From Chloroflexota bacterium (lineage in GTDB: Bacteria > Chloroflexota > Anaerolineae > Aggregatilineales > Phototrophicaceae): 8,409 bases of DNA. Under the pieces are notes generated by a model, which worked only from the letters and a program-made list of their open reading frames with translations, searched no databases and was not told where the DNA came from. Shown piece by piece: positions 1 to 6,268 of the stretch (position 1 is its first letter; each line of letters opens with the position of its first letter). The position numbers and the translations under genes are program-made. Location of the stretch: positions 1 to 8,409 of the forward strand of contig JAEVZT010000043.1 of the NCBI GenBank assembly GCA_023392115.1. The letters are read 5' to 3'.

Positions 1-778
1 TGTACTGCAAGAGGAGCTGACCGGGCGCGTCGATCTGCATCCCTTCCAGCCCGAGCATGATCATCGGCTCATAACTCGCGGAGGGTAGCGTTCCGGCTTC
101 AATGTTCACCCAGAAGCCGTCGAGCGACACGGATGTCCCCCAACAGAGCGAGGTGTTGCCCGCGTCGTCGCAGAAGATCTCATTTCCATCGCCATCGGTG
201 AGGACGTTGTAGTCAAGATCGCTGATGTACATCAGCGGATCGAGGTTGCCGCCGCGGCTCAGCATATAAGCCGTAAGCGGCACGCCCGACGCAACCATGC
301 CCGGCGTCACGTTGACGACAAAGGGATCGCCCGCGTTATCCGCCGCCGTCACGCCCATACCTTCGATCACGAGAAGGAATTCGCCGCCTTGACCGCCGTA
401 GCCGCCGACGATCATCGAGACGTTCGCCAGCGGTTGACCGGTAATCTGGCTGAAGGTGAGCTGTGCCGTCTGTCTAGACCCGGCGACAGCACCTGCCGTC
501 GGCAGTTCCGCCGCGTAATCGACAGCGCCGCTGTCGTCGCTGCACGCGAAATTGTCCGCTTCATCGATAATTGCAAGCACCGGGTTAAACCCGTTTATCC
601 CGATCGCCGTCGCCCGGTAGTCGAAACCGGAGCGCATCTCGCGGACGACGACTTCAACACCGTTGTCAAAGACCACCCCATCGCCACAGTCAATGGCGAT
701 GCCGGTTTGCGCCTGTGCGACCGCGGGCAGGAGCAGACAAATCAATAAGAGTGCAAAGAAGCTGCGTTTTCTGAGCAT
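1..778 (-). CDS. Secreted protein with internal duplication, function unknown (3' end cut off)
   Basis: I do not recognise a named family. The reading frame stays open from an ATG at 776-778 to the left edge (259 codons, C-terminus missing). The start is supported by AGAGG five bases upstream. Residues 1-23 form a classical signal peptide: positive MLRKR, a Leu-rich core, then an AQA|Q cleavage site. The mature part is acidic and rich in Gly, Asp and Val, with four cysteines (C31, C79, C203, C212) and no membrane segment. Two halves look alike. Residues about 55-141 and 168-247 each contain N.(P)(V/L)(L/M)...D (P66...D72 and P181...D187), then C-(S/D)-D-(S/A)-G (C79, C203), and both end in (I/L)EGM (138-141, 244-247). 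The 'DP-L-x-x-x-D...N..' pattern recalls beta-sandwich domains of the pre-peptidase C-terminal (PPC) type, but this is a guess by eye. It is divergent from the regulator at 971, with 192 bp between them. An exported, perhaps surface or extracellular, role is inference. Confidence 0.85.
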   Translation of the reverse strand, partial: MLRKRSFFALLLICLLLPAVAQAQTGIAIDCGDGVVFDNGVEVVVREMRSGFDYRATAIGINGFNPVLAIIDEADNFACSDDSGAVDYAAELPTAGAVAGSRQTAQLTFSQITGQPLANVSMIVGGYGGQGGEFLLVIEGMGVTAADNAGDPFVVNVTPGMVASGVPLTAYMLSRGGNLDPLMYISDLDYNVLTDGDGNEIFCDDAGNTSLCWGTSVSLDGFWVNIEAGTLPSASYEPMIMLGLEGMQIDAPGQLLLQY

Positions 779-970
779 ACGATCCTCTCAGTGCGACATG
801 AAACTAAATGCGAGGACACCGCCACCCGTCGAGCAGCACCCCCAACCTAACTGTACGTTGAATTTGGCTTATTGAACATCGGACTTTCTGCCGAGTTTCC
901 GTTTTTCCCGTATTTCCCCGTGCGCTGATGAGTCTCTAACGCGGGCGGGCACATAATAGGGCATTGTTGA
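779..970. other. Divergent intergenic region
   Basis: This stretch separates the minus-strand secreted protein gene from the plus-strand regulator and should hold both promoters. I see no -35/-10 pair that I would defend on either strand. The best single element is CATAAT at 952-957 on the plus strand, with no matching -35; it would leave a leader of only a few bases. A pyrimidine-rich stretch at 885-920 repeats TTTCC at 896, 904 and 913. AGGG at 958-961 is a plausible ribosome binding site for the ATG at 971. Confidence 0.4.
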
Positions 971-1657
971 ATGCATCCAACTGGAAGACAGACGCCATTG
1001 AACGATCTGCGCGTGCTCGTGATTGCCGGCAGCCCGCTCGCCCGCGCCGGCTTAGCCGCCTTATTGAGCGATCAACCCGGATTGAACATCGTCGGGCAGG
1101 TCGCCGGAGAAGGTGACCTGCCCGACGCGATCGCCATTTACCACCCGGATATCGTCGTCTGGGATATGGATTGGGAACCACTTCAGCATCTTGACCGGCT
1201 GGCAGACGCGCGCGATGCCCGCCTGCCGGTCGTGGCGCTGCTGGCAGACTTGAGCAGCGCGATCGAGGCAGCGCCAACCCTCCTCGGCGCGGGCGCGCGC
1301 GGCTTGCTGCTTCAGCACGCGAGCAGCGGCGACCTGACGGCAGCCGTCAACGCCGTCGCCCGCGGTATCATGGCGCTTGACGGCGAGATCGCCGACGCGG
1401 TCTTCGCCGACAGCGCCCGTATCGACCCTTCACATCCCGGCGGCAGCGCCGCGCCGGTCGATGCGCTGACGGCGCGCGAGCTTGAAGTCATCAACCTGAT
1501 CGCCGAAGGGCTGCCGAATAAGACGATCGCCGCGCGCCTGCATATCAGCGAACACACGGTCAAGTTCCACGTCAACGCCATTCTGACCAAGCTCGGCGCG
1601 CAGAGCCGCACCGAAGCCGTCGTCCGCGCGACGCGCCTCGGCTTGATCACTCTCTAG
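971..1657 (+). CDS. NarL/LuxR-type response regulator with degenerate receiver domain
   Basis: This is a 228-residue DNA-binding transcription regulator. Residues 13-133 align by eye with a CheY-like receiver: a VLVI beta-1, the phospho-acceptor position D65 in VVWDMD, and GARGLLLQ near 108-115. Residues 164-226 are a canonical LuxR/GerE helix-turn-helix (LTARELEVINLIAEG, then NKTIAARL and SEHTVKFHVNAI). The length is normal for the NarL/FixJ family. The receiver is eroded. The acidic pair normally following beta-1 is A19-G20, the Thr/Ser position in beta-4 is L91 or A92, and the invariant Lys of beta-5 is Q115; only D65 remains. Established knowledge is that such receivers usually cannot be phosphorylated normally and may act constitutively, bind a ligand, or use another partner. 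No histidine kinase gene is adjacent in the window. The ATG start has AGGG nine bases upstream. It lies 137 bp before the protease pair, which it may control (inference). Confidence 0.9.
   Translation: MHPTGRQTPLNDLRVLVIAGSPLARAGLAALLSDQPGLNIVGQVAGEGDLPDAIAIYHPDIVVWDMDWEPLQHLDRLADARDARLPVVALLADLSSAIEAAPTLLGAGARGLLLQHASSGDLTAAVNAVARGIMALDGEIADAVFADSARIDPSHPGGSAAPVDALTARELEVINLIAEGLPNKTIAARLHISEHTVKFHVNAILTKLGAQSRTEAVVRATRLGLITL
1090..1127. repeat. Long near-perfect inverted repeat inside the regulator gene
   Basis: GTCGGGCAGGTC (1091-1102) and its exact reverse complement GACCTGCCCGAC (1115-1126) flank a 12-base centre. The pairing extends inward by one G-U and two G-C pairs, and outward by one C-G pair. 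The result is a 16-bp stem (1090-1105 with 1112-1127) and a GGAGAA hexaloop. It falls in codons for V41 to D52 of the receiver domain, about 120 bases after the start codon. No T-run follows, so it does not look like a terminator. Confidence 0.8.
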
Positions 1658-1794
1658 CGGCAGTCAATCTCAACGATCGGGGATATTCCAACTAACCGTT
1701 TTATCAGGCATCCACCTCGCACAAGGGGCGGTGTGCCTGCGCGCGCTTTCCGCTTTAATGAAACGTAGACCTCAAGCAGCAGGGAGTGAGACGT
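1658..1794 (+). other. Gap between regulator and protease genes, with a weak hairpin
   Basis: This 137-bp gap contains an imperfect stem: AGGCA plus CACC (1706-1710, 1713-1716) pairs with GGTG plus TGCCT (1730-1738), leaving a two-base bulge. It is followed by GC-rich sequence rather than a T-run, so I do not call it a terminator. TTTAAT at 1754-1759 could be a -10 element, but I see no good -35 at the right distance. Whether the proteases have their own promoter or are read through from the regulator is therefore open. Confidence 0.4.
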
Positions 1795-2688
1795 ATGGCA
1801 GAAGTGTTACAGAATCTTTCGAACGATCTGGCGGCGACCGTCGAAACGGCGAGCCGGAGCATCGTCCGCGTCGAGGGTCGCCGGCGTATGGCGGCTAGCG
1901 GCATTGTCCTCGCGGAAGACGGCTTGATCGTCACCGCCCATCACGTCGTCGAACGCGACGAGAACATCCGTATCGGGCTGCCGAACGGCGAGAAGGTCAC
2001 GGCGACGCTCGTCGGGCGCGACCCGACCACCGACATCGCCGTCCTGCGCGTCGAGAGCGGCGGGCTAACCCCGGCGAACTGGCTGACGGACGGCGCGAAG
2101 GTCGGGCATCTCGTGCTGGCGATCGGGCGTCCGGATGACGACGTTCAGGCGACGCTCGGCATCGTCAGCGCGGTCGGCGAGGCGTGGCGCACGTCGGCGG
2201 GCGGCACGATCGACAGCTACTTGCAGACCGACGTCGTCATGTATCCGGGCTTCTCGGGCGGCGCGCTCGTCAGCGCCGGCGGGCAGATCCTCGGCATGAA
2301 CAGCTCGGCGCTGGCGCGCGGCGTCAGCCTAACGCTTCCGGCAGCGACCATCCAGCGCGTCGCGCAGACGCTTCAGCAGCACGGGCGCGTCCGGCGCGGC
2401 TTCCTCGGCGTGAGCGCGCAGCCGGTTCGCCTGCCCGCCAACATCGCCGAAACCGTCGAGCAGGACAGCGGCTTGCTCGTCGCCGGAGTCGAAAGCAACA
2501 GCCCCGCCGAACAGGGCGGCTTGCTGCTCGGCGACACGCTGATCGCGCTTGACGGGCAGCCCGTCCGCCACATGGACGATCTGCTGGCGGCGTTGAGCGG
2601 CGACCGGGTCGGCAAGGCGGTGACGGCGCGCATCGTGCGCGGCGGTCAGACGCAGGACTTGAATTTGACGATTGGCGAGCGCCAATAA
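1795..2688 (+). CDS. HtrA/DegP-like trypsin-fold serine protease with one PDZ domain, no signal peptide
   Basis: A 297-residue S1C-family protease. The protease domain spans roughly residues 18-195 and a single PDZ domain roughly 200-296, opening with RGFLGV (201-206). The catalytic triad is visible as H50 (TAHHVV), D80 (DPTTDIAVL) and S154 (GFSGGA). HtrA family members cleave misfolded or damaged proteins and use the PDZ domain to recognise exposed C-termini or to set activity. Typical members begin with a signal peptide or membrane anchor. This one starts almost directly at the protease fold and has neither, which suggests a cytosolic location. The serine loop reads GFSGGA instead of the usual GNSGGP. 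I chose the ATG at 1795 over an in-frame GTG at 1786 because AGGGAG (1781-1786) then sits eight bases upstream and would otherwise be inside the gene. The second protease gene follows after 17 bp, probably in the same transcript. Confidence 0.88.
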   Translation: MAEVLQNLSNDLAATVETASRSIVRVEGRRRMAASGIVLAEDGLIVTAHHVVERDENIRIGLPNGEKVTATLVGRDPTTDIAVLRVESGGLTPANWLTDGAKVGHLVLAIGRPDDDVQATLGIVSAVGEAWRTSAGGTIDSYLQTDVVMYPGFSGGALVSAGGQILGMNSSALARGVSLTLPAATIQRVAQTLQQHGRVRRGFLGVSAQPVRLPANIAETVEQDSGLLVAGVESNSPAEQGGLLLGDTLIALDGQPVRHMDDLLAALSGDRVGKAVTARIVRGGQTQDLNLTIGERQ

Positions 2689-2705
2689 CAGAAGGAGCAA
2701 AGACC

Positions 2706-3350
2706 GTGCCGGGACTCTTGGAACAGATCAACGGCGAGCTTTCGGCGATGGTTTCCGGTGTCTGCCGGAGCGTCGTTCAGGTGCGCGACGAGTCGCGCGG
2801 CGCGGGTGCGGGGACGATCTGGCACGAAGACGGGTTGATCATCACCAACGCGCACGTCGCGCGGCACGGACCGCTGCGCGTCGCCCTGTATGACGGGCAG
2901 GTATTGGCAGCCAAAGTCATCGCCCGCGATGACGAGCGCGATCTGGCGGCGCTGGCGGTTGAAGGCAGCCACCAGCCGACGATCCAGCTTGGCAATTCGC
3001 GCCAGCTTCAGCCCGGTCAGTGGGTGATGGCGCTCGGTCATCCGTGGGGCATCACCAACGCGGCGACCGGCGGCGTGGTCATTGGGGTCGGCAAGCAGAT
3101 TCCCGAACTGCCGGTCGTCTCGCAGGACTGGGTTGTAGTCGACCTGCACTTGCGTCCGGGCAATTCCGGCGGACCGCTGGTTGACGTGCAGGGGCGGCTG
3201 ATCGGCGTTAACACGATGATCACCGGACCAAACGTCGGCGTGGCGGTGGCGGTCGATACCGTCAAGGAATTCCTGCGGCGGACACTTGGATCAGACCCAA
3301 CGCCGAAAGCCGCGCCCGAACCCGCGACAGGGGAATTGCAGTTCGTCTAG
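2706..3350 (+). CDS. PDZ-less HtrA-like serine protease, paralog of the preceding gene
   Basis: A 214-residue trypsin-fold protease with triad H50 (TNAHVA), D79 (DERDLAAL) and S154 in the fully canonical GNSGGPL loop. It aligns without large gaps to the upstream protease: both have EDGLI before the His motif, and His and Ser fall at the same residue numbers. This indicates a tandem duplication or a long-paired set. There is no PDZ domain; the protein stops after the protease fold with a short Pro/Ala-rich tail (about 197-214). No signal peptide or membrane segment is visible, so it is probably cytosolic. The start is GTG, chosen because AAGGAG (2692-2697) lies eight bases upstream and the frame reaches the protease fold immediately. 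The 17-bp gap from the upstream stop implies co-transcription. The substrate is unknown; protein quality control or regulated cleavage of a specific target are both possible. Confidence 0.88.
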   Translation: MPGLLEQINGELSAMVSGVCRSVVQVRDESRGAGAGTIWHEDGLIITNAHVARHGPLRVALYDGQVLAAKVIARDDERDLAALAVEGSHQPTIQLGNSRQLQPGQWVMALGHPWGITNAATGGVVIGVGKQIPELPVVSQDWVVVDLHLRPGNSGGPLVDVQGRLIGVNTMITGPNVGVAVAVDTVKEFLRRTLGSDPTPKAAPEPATGELQFV

Positions 3351-3384
3351 CCGATTCAGGCAGTATCCGTAAAATGACTGGCAG

Positions 3385-3415
3385 GGGCGCTTTGGCAGAG
3401 CGCCCTTGTTTGTTT
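3385..3415 (+). terminator. Rho-independent terminator of the protease pair
   Basis: A 7-bp perfect stem, GGGCGCT (3385-3391) with AGCGCCC (3399-3405), encloses a 7-base loop and is followed directly by TTGTTTGTTT. It lies 34 bp after the stop of the second protease. On the other strand the same stem follows the ppc stop codon, but no T-run follows it there, so it would be weak or inactive for ppc. Confidence 0.8.
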
Positions 3416-3418
3416 CGT

Positions 3419-6091
3419 CTAGCCTGTCGTCTTCATCCCCGCCGCGATGCCGTTGACGGTCGCCAGTACCGCGCCGAGCAGTGTGTCGTACTTGTCCGTC
3501 CCCGGCGACAGCGTCCGCAGCTTGCGCAGCACCGCCACCTGAATGAAATTGAGCGGGTCAACATACGGATTGCGCCGCTCAATCGAGCGCTGCAAGACGG
3601 GCGAATGGTCGAGCAGTTCGCGCTGGTTCAGGATGGCGGACACCTGATGGCAGGCGAGCGTGTGTTCCGCCGACATCTTCGAGAAGATTTCATGGCGCAA
3701 GGCGTCTTCCGTCACCAGCGAGGCGTAAAGCGAGGCGATCCCCATGTCAGCTTTCGCCAGATCAAGCTCGACATTCTCGATCAGCGCCTGAAAGAAGGGC
3801 CACTCGTGATACATCGTGCGCAGCAGTTCTAAGCCGCCGTCGTGCTCGCGACAGAAAGCATCAAGCGCCGTGCCGACGCCGAACCAACTGGGGATGATGG
3901 CGCGGCTCTGCGTCCATGAGAACATCCACGGGATGGCGCGCACCGTCTCGAAGCCGCCTTTGCTGCGCTTCGCCGGTCGGCTGCCGATGGGCAGGCGCGC
4001 CAGTTCATTGATCGGCGTCGCCTGATACCAGTAATCAAGGAAGCCGGGCGTCTCGTAGACGAATTTGCGGTAGGCAGTCTCGCCGGTTGTCGACAGGACA
4101 TCCATCGCGTCACGCCATTCCGGACGCACCTCAAGCTCGGACGGCGCGCCGAGCGCCAGCAGGACGGCGTGCATCACCTGCTGCAAGTGTCGCCGGGCGA
4201 TGTGGGTATTGCTGTAGCGGTAGGCGATGACTTCGCCCTGTTCGGTGATTTTGATCCGTCCGCGCATGACAAGCGGCGGCTGCGACAGGATCGCCCGGTT
4301 GGTCGGACCTCCACCGCGCCCAATGCTGCCGCCGCGCCCGTGAAATAGTTCGAGATCGACGCCGTAGCGGGCGCACGTCTCGGAGAGCGCCTGCTGCGCG
4401 ACGTAGAGACTCCAGTTCGACGACAGGTAGCCGCCGTCCTTATTGCTGTCCGAATAGCCAAGCATGATCTGCTGGCGCATGCCGCGCGTGCGCAGATGCG
4501 TCATGTAGACCGGATTCTCGAACAGCGCTTCCATGATCGCCGATGCGTGCTGCAAGTCCTCGATCGTCTCGAACAGCGGCACGAGATCGACCTGCTCGCT
4601 GACGCCAACTTCGCGGGCGAACAGCAGCATCGACAGGATGTCGCTCGGCGCGGTGCTCATGCTGGCGATCACGCTGTCGATGACCCGTGTGCCGTAGCGC
4701 CGGTGCGCCTGTGCGATCATGCGCCATGTGGCGATCACGCGGTTGGTCGTCTCGGAAAACGCAGGCTCGATCGGGAACAGCGGGCGCATTCCGGCGAGCT
4801 CGCGGTTGAGGATCGCCTGCTTTTCGGCTTCCGGCAGCGCGGTGTATTCCGTCACCTGACCATAACAGCGCATCAGTTCGTCGAGCGTCGAGCGGTGCAG
4901 GCGCGCGTCCTCGCGAATGTCAAGCGGGACGAGGTGCAGCCCAAACAGGCGTACCTTTTCCATCAGCCGGTAGAGCGTGCCGCGCGCTACGTACCCGCCG
5001 CGATTCTCGATCAGGCTGTCGGACACCAGCCGCAGGTCGGCGTAGAGGTCGTCGCCCGACCGGTAACCGTCGGCGTTCAGCTTCTCCCAGATCATGTGCA
5101 TTGCCTGACGGTAGACCTCGTCATGGGCGCGCGTCGGGAAGCCACCCGCCTGCACCCATTCGAGCAGTTCGCGCGACACGTTCACCTCGTCAAGCGACTG
5201 CGTCAGGTGTTCTTGCAGGAAGACGATCTCGTCAAGATACGCCTCGCGCGCCGCATTCCGCAGCAGCGCCAGCGTGTCAAGTGTCACGTCGGCGGTGACG
5301 TTAGGATTGCCATCGCGGTCACCGCCGATCCACGAGGCGAATTGGAGCAGCGGCGGCAGCGTATTCCAGTCCTCGTCGGGATAATTGGCGATCAGCGCCG
5401 CGCGCAGATCGTCGTAGATGTCGAGCGTCACGTCCATGATGACCGACGTGATGAAGTACAAGCCAAAGTCGACCTCATCGGCGACCGTCGGGCGGCTGGA
5501 GCGCGTCGGGCGCGTCTGCCACAGCTCCTCAATCTCCTCGATCAGCGCCATTTCAAGCGCGCGAGTCTCGCGTGGCAGCAAGATTCGACCGTCGCGGTCG
5601 AGCATCATCTGTGCGACGTGGCGCAGCTTGATCAGCACTTCCTTGCGCTTCGCCTCGGATGGGTGCGCCGTGACGACAAGGCGCACGCTGATCTGCTTGA
5701 TCAGCGTGCGCATCCCCGCCGCGTCGATCCCCGACGCGCGCAGGACGCGCACCGCCGCTTCAATCGACTCTTGCAGCAAACCGCGCGCTTCGCGCCCGCG
5801 CAGGACGCGAATCCGCTGCTGATCCTCGGCAATATTGATCAATTGGAAGTAATTACTGAAGGCTTTGGTTAGAATACGCAGCGCGTTCAGGTCGAGACCG
5901 TCGATCGTCGCTTGCAGTTGGGCGGCAGCATCAGGATCGCCCCGGCGGCGCGCTTTGGCGTCGGCGCGCACCTGTTCGACAAGGTCGAACGCCGCGTCGC
6001 CGTGCTGCTCGCGGATCACCCTACCAAGCAGTCCGCCGAGCAGCTTGACATCGTTGCTCATGGCGCTGCTGAGATCGCTCGTGTCTCGCAT
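3419..6091 (-). CDS. ppc: Phosphoenolpyruvate carboxylase
   Basis: A complete 890-residue enzyme (E. coli Ppc is 883). It adds bicarbonate to phosphoenolpyruvate to give oxaloacetate and phosphate in the cytosol, refilling the TCA cycle (EC 4.1.1.31). Motifs seen in order: VVTAHPSEAKRKEV with catalytic H143; WIGGDRDGNPNVT (254-266); GYSDSNKDGGYL (545-556); FHGRGGSIGRGGGP (583-596) with H584 and R592; AIPWMFSWTQSR (719-730); RRNPYVDPLN (839-848); and the C-terminal NGIAAGMKTTG. H143, H584 and R592 sit at a constant offset of five from E. coli H138, H579 and R587. K780 and R840 look equivalent to the aspartate-effector residues K773 and R832. The fourth effector residue, N881 in E. coli, is T888 here. 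The start at 6091 is supported by GGAGAAG about ten bases upstream; the internal Met at residue 11 is less likely. The gene is divergent from nuoA and convergent with the protease pair. Confidence 0.98.
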   Translation of the reverse strand: MRDTSDLSSAMSNDVKLLGGLLGRVIREQHGDAAFDLVEQVRADAKARRRGDPDAAAQLQATIDGLDLNALRILTKAFSNYFQLINIAEDQQRIRVLRGREARGLLQESIEAAVRVLRASGIDAAGMRTLIKQISVRLVVTAHPSEAKRKEVLIKLRHVAQMMLDRDGRILLPRETRALEMALIEEIEELWQTRPTRSSRPTVADEVDFGLYFITSVIMDVTLDIYDDLRAALIANYPDEDWNTLPPLLQFASWIGGDRDGNPNVTADVTLDTLALLRNAAREAYLDEIVFLQEHLTQSLDEVNVSRELLEWVQAGGFPTRAHDEVYRQAMHMIWEKLNADGYRSGDDLYADLRLVSDSLIENRGGYVARGTLYRLMEKVRLFGLHLVPLDIREDARLHRSTLDELMRCYGQVTEYTALPEAEKQAILNRELAGMRPLFPIEPAFSETTNRVIATWRMIAQAHRRYGTRVIDSVIASMSTAPSDILSMLLFAREVGVSEQVDLVPLFETIEDLQHASAIMEALFENPVYMTHLRTRGMRQQIMLGYSDSNKDGGYLSSNWSLYVAQQALSETCARYGVDLELFHGRGGSIGRGGGPTNRAILSQPPLVMRGRIKITEQGEVIAYRYSNTHIARRHLQQVMHAVLLALGAPSELEVRPEWRDAMDVLSTTGETAYRKFVYETPGFLDYWYQATPINELARLPIGSRPAKRSKGGFETVRAIPWMFSWTQSRAIIPSWFGVGTALDAFCREHDGGLELLRTMYHEWPFFQALIENVELDLAKADMGIASLYASLVTEDALRHEIFSKMSAEHTLACHQVSAILNQRELLDHSPVLQRSIERRNPYVDPLNFIQVAVLRKLRTLSPGTDKYDTLLGAVLATVNGIAAGMKTTG

Positions 6092-6124
6092 GTTTTTGCT
6101 TCTCCAGAAGGTTGTGGCGCAGTA

Positions 6125-6153
6125 ACTGTATCAAAGAAGCGCCACCCCGCCAA
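6125..6153 (-). promoter_or_regulatory. Possible ppc promoter
   Basis: Read on the minus strand, TTGGCG (6148-6153) and TACAGT (6125-6130) are separated by 17 bp. This would place the transcription start near 6118 and give a leader of about 27 bases containing the ppc ribosome binding site. Each hexamer matches the sigma-70 consensus only partly, so this is a candidate only. Confidence 0.35.
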
Positions 6154-6180
6154 GAGACGAGCTGAAGGGTTGATAATTCC

Positions 6181-6209
6181 TTGACTACGCCCCCTCATTA
6201 TGTTAATCT
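6181..6209 (+). promoter_or_regulatory. Extended -10 sigma-70-type promoter of the nuo operon
   Basis: TTGACT (6181-6186, five of six consensus bases) is followed after 17 bp by TAATCT (6204-6209). TG sits at 6201-6202, giving the TGn extended -10 arrangement. Transcription would begin near 6216, leaving a leader of about 53 bases before the nuoA ATG. The surrounding sequence is much more AT-rich than the rest of the window, as expected for a promoter. Confidence 0.6.
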
Positions 6210-6222
6210 AGGTTTAGTTTAT

Positions 6223-6250
6223 TTGTTCCAATTTGAACAATCGAGTTCAA
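6223..6250 (+). promoter_or_regulatory. Candidate operator: GTTC / GAAC / GTTC array at 10-bp spacing
   Basis: Two overlapping palindromes share their middle half-site. TTGTTC (6223-6228) with GAACAA (6235-6240) has a 6-base centre. TTGAAC (6233-6238) with GTTCAA (6245-6250) also has a 6-base centre. The cores GTTC, GAAC, GTTC begin at 6225, 6235 and 6245, exactly one helical turn apart. The array lies at about +8 to +35 relative to the predicted start of transcription, where a bound protein would block elongation or initiation. The regulator is unknown. In RNA the two hairpins would be mutually exclusive. Confidence 0.45.
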
Positions 6251-6268
6251 CTCCCCGGGTGTGATACG

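Noticed and set aside
389..748. Plus-strand open frame of 119 codons opposite the secreted protein
   Set aside because: The minus-strand frame has a signal peptide, a ribosome binding site and an internal repeat. The plus-strand frame has none of these and is Arg/Asp-rich noise.
885..920. Phased TTTCC repeats as a bent-DNA or binding element
   Set aside because: The units are short, spacing varies between 8 and 11 bases, and a pyrimidine-rich tract explains them as well.
1706..1738. Terminator between the regulator and the first protease
   Set aside because: The stem is bulged and the sequence after it is GC-rich with no T-run.
1786..1794. GTG start for the first protease
   Set aside because: It would sit inside the AGGGAG ribosome binding site that serves the ATG at 1795.
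4496..5872. A 458-codon open frame on the plus strand opposite ppc
   Set aside because: It lies wholly inside ppc, whose conserved motifs leave no doubt. The antisense product is Arg/His/Gln/Val-rich low-information sequence, as expected from the complement of a GC-rich gene, and no family is recognisable in it.
6225..6248. LexA (SOS) box in the nuo leader
   Set aside because: GAAC and GTTC are the LexA half-site letters, but the Gram-positive box has a 4-base centre and the alphaproteobacterial one is a direct repeat with 7 bases. The 6-base centres here match neither, and nuo is not an SOS gene.
6233..6268. TTG start extending NuoA by 12 residues
   Set aside because: It falls inside the leader palindrome, has no ribosome binding site, and adds residues the family does not have. 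The ATG at 6269 fits.
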